Shown here: positions 24,536-36,900 of the stretch, one piece after another
Numbering within the stretch: position 1 is the first letter of the stretch
Layout of the letters: each line of letters opens with the position of its first letter
Source of the DNA: Allium sativum
Taxonomy: Eukaryota; Streptophyta; Magnoliopsida; Asparagales; Amaryllidaceae
Assembly (NCBI GenBank): GCA_030737875.1
Contig: CM060922.1
Location: 317,231,456-317,295,455, forward strand
Reading direction: 5' to 3'
DNA length: 64,000 nt
Position numbers and translations under genes: made by a program
Notes under the pieces: generated by a model
What the model saw: the letters and a program-made list of their open reading frames with translations, nothing else
What the model was told of the DNA's origin: nothing
Databases searched by the model: none

Positions 24536-24797
24536 GTTCATGTGTTGACAGTACTCATCCATTGAGATTGGTCATGTGTTGAACGAAATATTTTGATAAT
24601 AAAATTTACATCTTTATCAATATAAAATAAAGGTTCATGTGTTGATAGTACTCATCCATTGAGATTGGTCATGTGTTGAACGAAATATTTTGATAATAAA
24701 ATTTACATCTTTATCAATATAAAATAAAGGTTCATGTGTTGACAGTACTCATCCATTGAGATTGGTCATGTGTTGAACGAAATATTTTGATAATAAC
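24536..24797 (+). repeat. 97-bp direct repeat x3, LTR copy 4
   Basis: Starts at 24536, 24633 and 24730. The middle unit has TGTTGATAG in place of TGTTGACAG. Confidence 0.9.
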
Positions 24798-24914
24798 AAC
24801 TATTTTGAAAAAGGAAATATTTGAAATAGAATATTTGAAAATAGAAATTTATGAAGCCGTGTTGATTAGATTGACGCCATTTTGACGTGAACGATATTTA
24901 TATCGATTTTATTC

Positions 24915-25137
24915 ATTTCGAAATGAATTGAATATATAACGATTTCGAAATGAATTGAATTGAAAACGATTTCGAAATGAATTGAATTGAAAACGATTTC
25001 GAAATGAATTGAATTGAAAACAATTTCGAAATGAATTGAATTGAAAACGATTTTGAAATGAATTGAATTGAAAACGATTTCGAAATGAATTGAATTAAAA
25101 ACGATTTCGAAATGAATTGAATTGAAAACGAATTCAA
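24915..25137 (+). repeat. 27-bp minisatellite, LTR copy 4
   Basis: Same unit, with one CAATTTCG variant. Unit number matches copies 2 and 3, so the minisatellite has been stable since the array formed. Confidence 0.9.
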
Positions 25138-28100
25138 ATTGAATTGAAAGCGAATTGAAATGAATTCAAATTGAATTGAAATTTGAATTGAATAGAAATG
25201 AATTTTAAAACGAATTTATAAAGAAGAATTCAATTTTGATTTGAATTGAAAAGGAAGTTGAAATTGCTTTTGAAACGAATTTTAAAACTATTTATATAAT
25301 TCGTTTTAAATAGAAATCGACGAAATATATATTATATATATTATATATATATAATATAATGGCCTGAATAGAACGCGCCGCGCCGCGGCAGTTCGCGAAT
25401 TTCGACCATTTATTTCAAACGGACATTACGGGAGATCCGACCGTCGGATTCTCCTAAAACCGGAACCGTTGGGTTCGTATCGAAAAGAGCTTTCTAACGA
25501 TTATTAGAAATTAGAAATCTAACGGTTGGATTTGGAATTATGTCCAAATCAAATTTGAAAAAGGTCGATGTAAGTGCAGTTCGATGACCGTTGATGGAAA
25601 TCGACTGTACGGGCCTTGATAAAATTATTAAAAATAGTAATAATTTGTGTAAAATCATAAGAAATGATTTGTGAAGATTTGGGATGAAAAACTCCATATT
25701 TGGAAAGATAAAAATAGTTTTTTATCAAAATGAACTAGTTTTGAACTAGAACTATAATCCTATTTATTTTTAAATAAATAAATTGAATTTGAAAAGGGTT
25801 TTAAAAATAACCAGAATTTCCAATAATTATATTGGAATGGATTTGAATCGAAATTGTCTTCGGAATATTTCGATATTGGATTTCGTGATGATACAGATAT
25901 TGTTATGGGAATTTGAAAGATATAGATATATATATCGTTATTTCCAATATGATATTTGTTTGTCGTGGAATTTGATATTGAATATAAGCCGATATATTTT
26001 CTTTTCAGAGCCTTGTATTTAATATCAAATGTGATTTAGGTTTGTCGTGAATGGTGTCTTCACTAACACTGTTCTTGAACCCAGTTGAGAAAAGATTAAA
26101 TCTTTTTATTTAGATTTAATGAAGTGTACCAATTAAATAATATTAAATTGGAATTGAATGGATATTGATTTTTGGGTTTATCGTGAACAGTGTTTTAAAT
26201 AACACTCGTTCTTTAACCCGATAATCAATGGAATGTGACTTTGGGTTTATCGTGAACCGTGTTTTAAATGACACGGATTCTTTAACCCAGTTAACGATTA
26301 AAACTAAGTGGAGTTTTAATGAATCTTTAATTAGATTGAAAAGATCGAAAATGGAGTATCACCAGTTTTGCTCCAGGCGATAGCTAAATCTTTAATTAGA
26401 TTTGAACGTGAAATGGTAATTGAATTTACCGATAACATCGTGGTGTTAGATATGAAGTATAACCAGTTTTACTTCATGGGATGAATAGGTTGGGATTGGA
26501 AAATTAAAACAAATGATTACTTCGGTAAGGTTCGCTAATCCCGACTAGTTTGAATTGATATTCAAAAATAGATTAAAGAATAAATTCAGGAATTTATCTT
26601 GGATAAAATTAATGGGAACCTTTCCCTATGAATGTGAAATCAGAAACTAACTGTCGGTTAGCTAAGCAGAATGGTTTTCTGGATATTGATCTGATGTTGG
26701 TTTCGGCCTTCGGGGTTAATATTTGGGGAATTATTCTCTTGATTAATTTACGGTTAGTGACTGATGAATTGGAATGAGGCGTATGTTGTGTTTGTGTAAC
26801 ACTTATTTAAAATATACGCGAGTTATTCGGAAAGACCGGGTTTATCCCATTCTGAATAACTGATACGACGATAAGTCGAAGATGAAGACGGTGGTCGAAG
26901 ACCAGAAGTCTTCACGTCGCTTGGGTGATTACTGATGATCTTGATTGGGCTGCACACCCAAGAAGATGGAAACAGTTGGTGATCGTCCAGACGTGCTTGG
27001 AGATCGATGGATATGCGGGGTACTAGGTGCCTCCGGTTTCGTTCAGCCCCAGAACGGACTTGTAAATGGACTGTGTGTCTGACATTGGATTTTAGTCCGT
27101 GTGATTGATCTCTATTAAATATATATCTGTTTGGCGGCGGAGAATTTATTCTCTTGCTTAACGCCCTTCTCCGAGACGTACGAGCTCAGGGGTTATATAT
27201 TGATGGATATCAATCGCATGGAGTGAATTGCCTGTATGGCATGCCTAAGTGGCAAATGATCAAGGCTTCTGTTGAAAAGCAAAGTCTTGTGGTTGATGAT
27301 CGAACCAAGGCCTTTGTGGCGTAGCTTTGTGTAACATTTACTTCGCGAGTTTCACACCCGGTATGAACCAAAAACGGGAGACGGACCTCAGGGGGGACAT
27401 GCGTTTTCTTTCTAGTTAGGAGTGGCGTCAGTGCTTGAACTGGCTGACGAGTTTGACTCATGTGGATATTGCTTATTATTACTTGCTGAAAAGCGAGGCG
27501 CCTCGTGATATCGGTTTCGGCCGATGCTTCTGGTCAGCTGACGGGCCAGGCTTACGCCCCAAAGGGCGGAGAAACGTATTGTTCAGGCATTATAATCCAC
27601 ATCGGTGGACCGGCCCTGACGATCCAGGGGGCAGTTGCAGCTGTTCCTGAGACACGGACTAGAGCGTCTCGAATCGGTAGAGTATCTTGCCCCTAGCCTC
27701 GGTTCATTCCATAAATGATAACCCAACTTCCAATACGACATTGCGGTTTTAATTGTAAACCTATATGTGGCGACATAGTGTTATGCGGCATTCATGCCGC
27801 CTATGATTGATACTTATGATTTGAAGTTGTTTTATACACTATGCACTTATAATAGTATCAAATGATTTGTTTTAAACGTATCAAGCATTCTTTTGCTGTT
27901 ATAAGGGAAAACCCTATCCCCCGGCTTGCGTTGCATTGTGTGATAGGACCTGGGTCTTATAACAGCTTCATTTTCCCTATTTAGCATTGCGCTGTTTGTT
28001 TTATGCACTGGTATTCTTGGGAGGAAACCCGTTCCGTGTTAGACGGCGTGGTCCCTTGATTTACCTAACTTTAAAATAAAGAATTAATAACTGATTTAGT

Positions 28101-28496
28101 TCTCACACCAGTCACATGACTGACCTGGAGTTTATTGTTTTAACCTAAACTCTGGGTGCCCCTATTTTGACACGGGCAGCTAGTAGTTTTGGTTTTGCAG
28201 ATTTATATTCACAGGATCCTGGTTTACAGCTGGAACGATATCCGGAAAGCTTTGTATCCGTATATCTCATCCTAGTTGTGTATTTGTTTTGTATTATTTT
28301 CCGCTGCTATGTATTTAAATGTAATTTAAATCTCTGATATTTCTGTGTAATATTTATTCATTTATACTCTGTATATTCTTGTAATCTGATGCATTGTTGT
28401 AATATACAATGAAATGTTCTTTTGTATGCGTTCTCTTGTGGCTTGTTCTCGAACTATCCGACGCTTTCCTTTACGGGGGAGTTGCGGGTTCTCACA

Positions 28497-28879
28497 CAAA
28501 ACATAGCTAGATTTATTTTTCTGAAATTTTTGGAGTCAGCAGGTGGCCCCAGTAAATTAAAATGTGCATTCAAATTCAATATATACTAATCTATATTATA
28601 ATTTTGATAAAAAATGATCGAAATAGTCGAATCGGCATACGAAAAATATCCCATTGTGTCCGAAGTGGATGTATTTAGCTAGGAGCGACAATCGTTGGGT
28701 TTGGTTTAGAGTTCGTAATGATAAACAAGTATTTTTAGAATTAAATAATAATTAAAAATAATATATATATTACAACATTTGGTCAAAACCCTAGAATTAT
28801 TCAAACCCGTGGTCAATTATCTCTCAGCCGACTTTTTCCAAAACCGACGCTCTAAACCCTCCCATTTTTAATCCCAAAT
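28497..28879 (+). mobile_element. Old giant-LTR relative, fragment 1
   Basis: This sequence aligns, with many changes, to young LTR positions from about 7345 to 7630: the TTTTTCTG(G/A)AATTTTT, GACCCCAGTAA and ATATCCCATTGTGT blocks are in the same order. The young array therefore inserted into an older LTR of the same superfamily, about 0.6 kb from its start. Downstream it has AAACCCTAGAA and a GC-richer leader-like part at the position where the young LTR has its promoter-like block. It is interrupted at 28880 by CACTA-1. Confidence 0.75.
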
Positions 28880-29250
28880 CACTACAACAAATATACCATA
28901 TTACAACAGTGGAAAAACGTTGTAAAAGGTTTTTTCAACGGTGGAGCCACCGTCGTGTATTAAAAAGTTGTAATATACTTATATTTTTTACAACGTTTCT
29001 GCACCGTTGCAACACCGTTGTGAAATATACCATATTACAATGGTGGAAAAATGTTGTAAAAGGCTTTTTACAACGGTGGAATCACCGTCGTGTATTAAGA
29101 TGTTGTAATATACTTATATCTTTTACAACTTTTCTGCACCGTTGCAACACCGTTGTGAAATAGGGTATTTATCAATTGTGATAAATTTTATTACAACTCT
29201 TTCCCACCGTTGTAAAATGATTTATTACAACTTTTTTTCGCTGTTGTAAC
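28880..29250. repeat. CACTA-1 left terminal and subterminal repeats
   Basis: TIR plus two about 125-bp near-repeats (from 28899 and 29030) built from TTACAACGGTGG, CACCGTTGTAA-like and GTTGCAACACCGTTGTGAA blocks. The open frame at 28909-29163 is a by-product of this repetition. Confidence 0.8.
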
Positions 29251-29649
29251 TTATATACACCTTACTAATATAAAGAATTCATATATATTAATACTAATAT
29301 GATTCATATTTCAATGCAACAAATATAACTATACGGAATCATTCATATATATTAATTAACATAATATTCGATCAACATACACATAGTACATCACCAACTA
29401 AACCCATCACAAAAAACATAACCGTTTCAAATACATACATCGATCTAACACATAAGAAAGATAGAAGCTTTGTCCACAAAAAATACATAAGCATACCTTA
29501 TGAAAGCACTCTAACTGAAGACAATGTAATTTTTACAGCTTCTCCAACAGCTTCTCCAATGGTAGTCATTTCGGAGTTCGGCTTCCACAAGAAAGCATCA
29601 GGATTCTCCAATGGTAGTCATTTCCAACCTTGCGGTCCACGGTGGGACT

Positions 29650-29651
<2 letters not shown>

Positions 29652-29691
<40 letters not shown>
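29652..29691 (+). repeat. Poly(A) run of 40
   Basis: Forty consecutive A, just 3' of a duplicated CCAATGGTAGTCATTTC (near 29558 and 29608). Its length is prone to slippage and assembly error. No target duplication or retroposed gene is attached to it that I can see. Confidence 0.9.
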
Positions 29692-29695
<4 letters not shown>

Positions 29696-29784
29696 TAGAG
29701 GTGTAAGCAAAAATTAATGGCTAAATATTACTATAAAACTATAATTAGATATTTTGAGAACATTTTTCCTATAGAACATTGAGA

Positions 29785-30890
29785 GGAAGACCAACAAGAA
29801 CGTTCATAGAACCTGTAAATTGATTGTTCCCTATATGCCAACATAACTGTGAATGCTATAAAGATGTAATATGATGTAAATTGTGCATGAAGTGGTGTAA
29901 ACATTCTTACAGCGCGGTTAAACTTTACAGATTGTTGAAACTATGTGGAAGATGACCAGTAAAAGAATTGAAGGACAGATCCCTGATATGTACAAAACAA
30001 AATAAATACATAAAGCTTGATTTTTTTTCTTTTTCTAATGGTATGATCAACATTGTATTTTGATGTGCAGTGGCATATGATAATAGAAGATGTTAGCTTA
30101 CATAGTTTTAAGTTTGGTAAGCTGCCGAAACTTATTATGAGAAAGATTTCTAAATGAATAACTCACAATTACTAATCCATATGAAACTTAAAATAAAATG
30201 AGCAAATTTGGAAAGAATAGCACTCGCAAATATTCAAGAGACCTCATTAGAGAGATGGAATATGGAATGTCCAGAGAGAATTGATTAGAAGCAAGATTTT
30301 TGCAAATGACATACTACAGATAATTATCTACAAGTGATTAATCAAAGACCAAACCATGAATTAATATATATTAACTTACAGATGTGTGAGATTTGGAGGA
30401 AGATTATATGTAATTTGACCTCCATTTCCAAGTTTATTATTGCTCATATCACTGCATCACAAGCATGTGATCATAGATTCATGACCTCAAAATAATAATG
30501 AAAAAAAATATGAAAATCGGTTTACAAAGGAATTTGAAAACACTCACAGCACAACCAATGATTTCAAAAGCATCATGTTGTAAGCCCAATGTACTACTAA
30601 GTCCCAAACTGGACAATTTGCTATAGAAAAGAAGACATGAATAAGTTTTTCAAAGAAGAATAAATTTAATATAAATGGTCAGATAATGACATTGAAATTG
30701 AGGACAGTGGATTTGCTTTCTAATATAACAAACTTTAACATACTTTACAATTTTATTTTTGGTCACGAATTGTAGTGAAAATTACATTTTCGTAACTGAT
30801 GATCCGGAACATGTAATGCCTCTCCAAGACTAAGTGCATGGATCACCACCATTTGCAGTCCACCCTTTCGATTGACTAGATGAATTAAGA
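29785..30890 (-). pseudogene. STRUBBELIG-receptor-family (SRF) ectodomain pseudogene
   Basis: Read on the minus strand, seven short exon-like blocks follow the order of an SRF leucine-rich-repeat ectodomain: an N-terminal block with WTANGGDPC and GITCSGSSVT (30784-30890), an LGLSSTLGLQ block (about 30545-30620), NKLGNGGQITYNLPPNLTHL (about 30380-30455), NLASNQFSLDIPYSIS (about 30235-30305), an NLSHNKF block (about 30100-30150), DLSFNSFTGHLPHSFNNL (about 29935-29995) and NNQFTGSMNVLVGLPLNVL (about 29785-29850). One LRR per exon with introns kept is the normal SRF gene layout, so the capture was DNA-level. There are in-frame stops (for example in the first block) and no transmembrane or kinase part. 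SRF proteins act in plant tissue morphogenesis signalling; this copy cannot. Confidence 0.7.
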
Positions 30891-31634
30891 CTGCAACACA
30901 ATGTGTTAAGAGCCGACACTGCAATACAGAGTGTTCAAGTCATATACAGATGAATCCAAAATGTACCAAGGCTGCATTTTACAGTTTGTGCTTATGACAA
31001 ATGAAATTTTAAAGTGTGCGTTGTCAGGATAAATATAGTAACACCCTATTATAAAAGCTAGGGATTGAAAACTATATATATATATACACACACCCCCCCC
31101 CCTCGTGATAGGAGGTACCATTCAGAATTGTTAAAAATTACAACCTCCGGATTTTGAATATTATGATGTTCATAAAAACATATATACAGTTTAAAATTAT
31201 AGAATAAATGAATATTTTTCATGGAACTGTAAATAAAAAGGATGTTTCCTGCAAATTAAAAAGCCTGTTTCACAATATATTTTTAACAATGTAATATTAT
31301 GAAGTAAAAAGACTTTTTTTTCCTTTAGTACAACCAACACTTCTATGCCATTGATCAAAATCTAACTTGTTAAATGCTTCAAGTCACAGAAGTAAATTAT
31401 GACTTATTTTTCACTAATAAGCAGTTGTCTTTGGAGTGCTTTGAATCTAACATAATTTTAATCTCATAGAATAAAATTTTGACTACTTAACCATGTTTCT
31501 TATTTTCTGCATTTGCAAATAAAAAGAAGAACAAAATAAAATAAAACAAGAACATTATTCACAGATGCGATTAAAAATTTGTAATTACATGTACAAATTT
31601 AAATTAGGTGAGAATGCACTTACCAGTGCTATAC

Positions 31635-31836
31635 CGAGTCTCAAGGCATAGTTTCCATCCCTGTGGCGGTAAGATTAAAGGCTTAGCTCTCCAAACTTTG
31701 CTCCTTCACTATCATGAGGCAGAGGAATATCACATTGAAGCTTCTTATATTCTCATCAAGAAATTCATCATCTTCATCATCAAAACCGACCAATATGGAT
31801 GCAATTTCAATATCTTGAAAACCTTCCAGCATTTTC
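31635..31836 (-). pseudogene. Poly(ADP-ribose) polymerase fragment (PARP1-like)
   Basis: On the minus strand a block reads KMLEGFQDIEIASILVGFD followed by an acidic stretch. After one frame change it continues KLQCDIPLPHDSEG. This matches the start of the PARP regulatory/catalytic region of plant PARP1-type enzymes, which poly-ADP-ribosylate proteins after DNA damage. The fragment is about 65 residues, frameshifted, and lacks the NAD+-binding catalytic core. It lies upstream of the SRF relic on the same strand within CACTA-1, so a read-through transcript could join the two. The assignment is by recognition of the motif only. Confidence 0.58.
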
Positions 31837-32674
31837 ACCTATTATTTGAACAATGTTATTTATATTATATCAGAGCGGGATTAAAAAAATCACAAAAAGA
31901 CCTGTACTCAAGAATCCTCGACAAATACAGTCTCGAGCATACAAATGTACTGTACTTGTAGGTATATGTTCCTTATTACCAATTCAACAACTTAAAGCAA
32001 TGAAATATAAATGTTTTACAACATATGTTCTAAAATCAAAATATATAAGTGCTATTGTTCTAAAACATAAACTATATCAGCCTGGATTAGCACCAGTATT
32101 AGACACCCAAAATGAAAACTTTATGGTATATAACTCCAATTTTTAATTTTAACTCCTACTATTATCAATAATTGTACTATCATAGTCTATTTATTTTTGT
32201 TTGACCCTTTTGATAGTATGAAGAAACCTTAGGGATATGAAAATTTTCAGAGATGATTAGGAAGTTGCATGACCAGGTGAATTCCATATTTTTCAATTAG
32301 TCGCCTTTCATGAAACAACTGATTTATGTATTATTACGCTACTCTGCAGATTGTTTATTCTGTTTATTAATTACTTATCATGAAAACTCAACGCCACCGT
32401 GTTAGAAATCTAGCGAATTTGTATTGTATTGCAATAAATCAAGCTTGCTCCAATGCTGCTAGGATGAAAACATGGATGAGACGGCTAGGAACAATAAAGA
32501 CTTGTTAGTTAATTGTGTTCTTGAACCATAGAATTATGTACTGTACTTATGACGAGAAGTATTAAATTGAAAACACCAAGGGTGTGTACTATACATAAAC
32601 AAATCTAACTACAAAATAAAACAGATCTAACCACAAAATAAAACAGATCTAACTACAAAATAAAACTTCAAGCC

Positions 32675-33012
32675 CTAAATAAAGAAGACGCAAACCTCAA
32701 AACTGAAGGAGAAAGATTGAGGACGATTTTCGGTAGATCTTTTAGGGTTGGGGTTAATTGGCTTCATAGAAGGAGGTTGCGATTCATGCTTCCGGAAGTG
32801 GTGAAGGCAATTCAGGCACAACGAAAACCATGGTGTTGGTGAAGGCGATTCCGTAGACGCGAGTATCGAAAACAATGTCTAGGGTTCGAAGCAGCGGTGG
32901 AGGAGCGGGCTTCGCCTGGAGCGGAGGAAGAGCAAGAACGCGGTGCGCCTTCTCCGGTAGTTGTTGAGGGACGCTGTTCCGGTTGAAGGAGGAAGGTTTT
33001 CGTGGAGGCCAT
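32675..33012 (-). other. Possible first exon of CACTA-1 cargo transcript
   Basis: A GC-richer block on the minus strand with two overlapping short frames: one of 66 codons starting MASTKTFLLQPEQ at 33012, and another starting at 32875. It is Ser/Pro-rich without a recognisable domain, and stands out from AT-rich surroundings. Lying upstream of the PARP and SRF relics on the same strand, it could be the 5' exon or leader of the captured transcript. I do not recognise the source gene. Confidence 0.3.
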
Positions 33013-33289
33013 TACTGATTATTTGGGAAAAAGGAATTACGGGGAAAATTTATTACGGTGGCAATAAAATGAAATGGGGATGGATTGTGAGGCCTCAGGA
33101 GAAAGACACGGTACAATGGGTATAAGGGCCATACGCGTAGGAAAAGAACAGGAGTGGATATATATCAGAACAAATGGCAAAATTATCAAAAAATAAATGT
33201 TTTCCAAGTATGGATACCAATAATTTGTCCAATGTACATACATGAAATTATACCCATTCAAATACAAGTTTTAACGCAATACAAATAAA

Positions 33290-33957
33290 TTTCCAAATAA
33301 ATAAATTAGATTAAAATTTTCAAAATTAATTTATATTTCAAAATTTAGAATTTCTCAACAATATATCAATTTGTTTTTTTGGAAATATTAATGATATTTA
33401 ATTTAAACCAAATTTAACCAAACAAAATTATTTAAATTAAATTATACTTCTCAAGATTTTTTTTTATAATTTCATTAATAACATATGTCAATTTGATTTA
33501 AAACATTAGTAATAATTGACAAATATTAACTATTTGAGAAAATTAACTATTATTAAATATTAAAAAATTTATTTAATTACTACTTATTAACTATTGATTA
33601 TTTAATAATAATTGACAAATATTATTGATTCCCAAGTTTATTATTAATTATTATTAGTAAATATTATTATTATCAATATAATTAGTTATTAAATATAAAT
33701 ATTATAAACATGAAGTTTGTACTAGGCATCTCTATTACAATGAATAAAATGAAAAGTTGTGATATATAAGTTAATTACAACAGTGATTTTTTCACAGTTG
33801 TAAAAAACATTTATTACAACAGTGCGTTTTGCACAGTTGTAAAAAATCATTTATTACAACAGTGCGTTTTGCACTGTTGTAAAAAAACATTTACTACAGC
33901 TGTGCAAAACGCACTGTTGTAAAATTAAAGTTGTAATATGGTGTTTTTGTTGTAGTG
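33290..33957. repeat. CACTA-1 right end: AT-rich tract and subterminal repeats
   Basis: 33290-33720 is low-complexity A/T with recurring AATTAATAATTA. 33770-33957 holds repeated TTACAACAGTG...CACAGTTGTAA palindromes and the terminal CACTA repeat. CACTA-2 has the same combination at its left end (48462-49330). Confidence 0.8.
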
Positions 33958-33960
33958 AAT

Positions 33961-36900
33961 TTCTCCGAAATCGTTGCAAATTAAAACGTGAAATCAAAGC
34001 TAATTTGAAGAACTCGCTGGGATCTAGATATTGAATGGTCATGATGGGATTTGTTGTTGTGAATGGCGAGATTTTCACGCTCGAATGTCGGTCGTTTGAA
34101 TGGGTTTTTAGGGCTAGGGCGGCTTAGAGTTTTACGAGATTGATGGTGGAAGTTGGCGGTGTATAGCTCTTCGGCGTGGTGCTCGAAGATGGTGGTCCGG
34201 CTACCATAGAAGGGTGTGCGGTGGAGATTTTAATTCGATGACAGGTTTGTTTTGAAAAGAAGAGAACGACGGGTTTCTGAGAAGATGAGGGAAACTTTAA
34301 TGTAATTATTTCTTTAATTATTTAATTAATTATATAATCGTATAATCAATGTATTAAAATTCATATCGTTTTCATATAAGATTGGAATTGAGTGATTTTA
34401 GTTCTGTTACGATCATAGCGACGAACTCTACAACTGGGGACTGACTAGACCAGATTTGGAGCTATTTTATTTTTGGGCTAAACTAAACATCTGTTTAATT
34501 TAGTTCAATAATAAAAATCATCAGTTAAAGAATGACGGAGTGGAAACCAATATGAGAATTCTTTCTCACTCAAAATTAATTTATCATGTTATTTTATTCG
34601 TGTATAAAAATATACAGAATTTCCAGTGTAGATTTTTATCAGTTTTAATCATTGTAAATTGTATATGGTGCCTGTTAGCTCACCTCTCTTCCACAAACCG
34701 TGGACGATTTAATCGACTGCATTGTGTTTTGATTGTGATGCGGAAATGTTTAACATATTGTAAATAATGTTAACATTAATGTGGTAGTTGAAATTAAATT
34801 ATAAATATCCGTTTATAATTTAAACAGTGAAAATTGGTTAATTAGAAAAGTAATTCAAATCGAATTAGAACTGGTTAAATTAAATAACCAGTGATTATTT
34901 TAAATAGACTGTTGTTTGAAAACTCCACACGGGTATTGGGATGATATTTGACATACACTAATCCCAATATTTAATTTAATGTCAATCGATTGGTTGACAG
35001 ACTGTGATAAACGTTATCTAATTATTTAATGCTTATGCAGTTGTAAATTGAACTCTGGATGTGAATTGACTATTTAGTGATTATTTTTCATTATTGTTGA
35101 ATACACGTGATGTATGAAATCCATATAACTGAAATTATATGGTAATTGATTGAGTCGCATTCCGATTCAGAATATGAACGAATGTTTTAAAATAATATTC
35201 AGTGAAGAATTAAAATATGATTTTGATATCTGATTTTGGATGGACACGAAAATGTTGAAATATATGAAGCCGGGTTAAGTATAGAAACGTCATTTTAACC
35301 CGAACGGGTTTATCGATCAATTTTATTCATTTGATAAGGAATAAGAAAAAGAAATGGACTTCGAAATCTAATATTTTGAAAATATCATCATTTTAAAATT
35401 ATAATGATATGGAATATTCAATTTTGAATTAAAATTGAAACGAAGTTGAAATCTTTTTGAAATGAATTTATAAACGAATTTATAAAATACGTTTTAAATG
35501 GAAATCAACGAAGTATATATAATATATTTTATATATATTAAATGGCTTGAATAGAACGCACCGCGCTGCGACCGTTCGCGAATTTCGACAATTAACTTTA
35601 AATGAACATAACGGGAGATCCAACCGTCGGATTCACCCAAAGCCGGAACCTTGGGTTCATATCGAATAGATCTTTCGAATGATAATAAGAGATTTAAAAT
35701 CTAACGGTTGGATTTTAAAATATGTCCAAATCAATTTTGGAAAAGGTCGCTGTAAATGCAGTTCGATGACCGAATATGGAAATCGACTGAAATGACGATA
35801 TTAAAATCATTAAAAATATGAACAAATTATGTAAAGTCATAGTAAATGATTTGGAAAGAGTTTGGATGAAATATTCCATATTTGTAAAGTTAAATGATAT
35901 TTTTATCAGAATGAACTAGTTAACAACTAGAATAGAGAACTGGAAGGAATTGAAATGATTTTAAAATAATCAGAGTTTTCCAACGAATAAATTGGAATGG
36001 ATTTGAATGGAAATAAACTTCCGAATGTTTCGATATTGGATTCCGTGATTATGCGGATATTGTTGAGGATTTGGAAGATATATATATTGTTATTCCCAAT
36101 ACGATATTTTTTGGTTTCAGAATTTGATATTAAATATAAGCCGATATAATTTCTATTTAGAGTCTTGTATTTAATATCAAATTGTATTTTGGGTTTGTCG
36201 TGAATGTTATCTTAAATAACACTGTTCTTAAACCCAGATGAGAAAGGAATAAATCTTTTAATTAAGATTAATGAAGTTTTCCAATTATATTTATTAATTG
36301 GGATTAAATGGAAGTTGATTTTGGGTTAGTTATGAACGATGTTTTAAATGACATTTGTTCTTTTGCCTAATTAACAGTGAAGATATGATTTGAAATTTAT
36401 AAATCTTTTTATTAAGATTTAATAGAAAGTTTCCAAAATAAGGTTTTCCAATTTAATATATTGAATTGGAATTCAATGGAATTTGACTTAATAATCGAAA
36501 TGAGCTTCTGTGAATGAAGATCGTTACTATTTCTGCAATTTAGAAGGCCTTGCCGCTATTCCATTTATAGTACTGATTTGATATGGAAATTTATATCGAT
36601 TATATATTGATCTGATTTCTGTGAAGATTCCATATTTAATGGAAGATGATTTTGGGTTTATCGTGAATTGTGTTTTAAGCGACATTTGTTCTTTAACCCC
36701 AGTAAAGACAGGATCTATTTCCTAAAATTTGGATAATCATTAAGTAATGATTTTTGAGATTAAAACTGAACTTGAGTTTTAATGAATCTTTAAGTAGATT
36801 AAAGTGAGAATGGGATAATTAAAATTTTCGAATTCATGAAATGGTCGAGAATGGAGTACCACCAGTTTTACTCAAGGCGATAGTTAAATCTTTAATTAGA

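Larger units (their letters stand above)
21924..28496 (+). mobile_element. Giant LTR, copy 4 (complete, 6573 bp; right end of array)
   Basis: This is the last LTR of the array. It ends in TCTCACA at 28496 and is followed by CAAAA and then sequence alignable to an older, diverged LTR instead of a PBS. That change marks the right edge of the whole array; CAAAA (28497-28501) would be the 5-bp target duplication, and its partner lies left of the window. The copy has the longest poly-C tract (18 C) and a substitution in the splice-donor-like site (GTGACT for GTGAGT). Confidence 0.9.
28880..33957 (-). mobile_element. CACTA-1: non-autonomous CACTA transposon with captured genes (5078 bp)
   Basis: The termini are CACTACAACAAATATACC on the left and the inverted TTTTTGTTGTAGTG on the right, flanked by the 3-bp target duplication AAT (28877-28879 and 33958-33960). 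Both ends have subterminal palindromes of the TTACAAC(G/A)GTG...CAC(C/T)GTTGTAA type, the expected transposase-binding arrangement of En/Spm elements. No tnpD/tnpA-type transposase is seen. The cargo reads on the minus strand and consists of relics of an SRF receptor and a PARP. It belongs to the same family as CACTA-2 but lies in the opposite orientation. Confidence 0.93.

Noticed and set aside
28909..29163. 84-codon frame MEKRCKRFFQRWSHRR... with an internal duplication
   Set aside because: It lies entirely in the CACTA-1 subterminal repeats; the peptide repeat is the DNA repeat read in frame.
29652..29691. Poly(A) run as evidence of a retroposed gene or SINE
   Set aside because: There is no target duplication or adjacent intron-less gene, and the neighbouring SRF pieces retain introns and read on the opposite strand.
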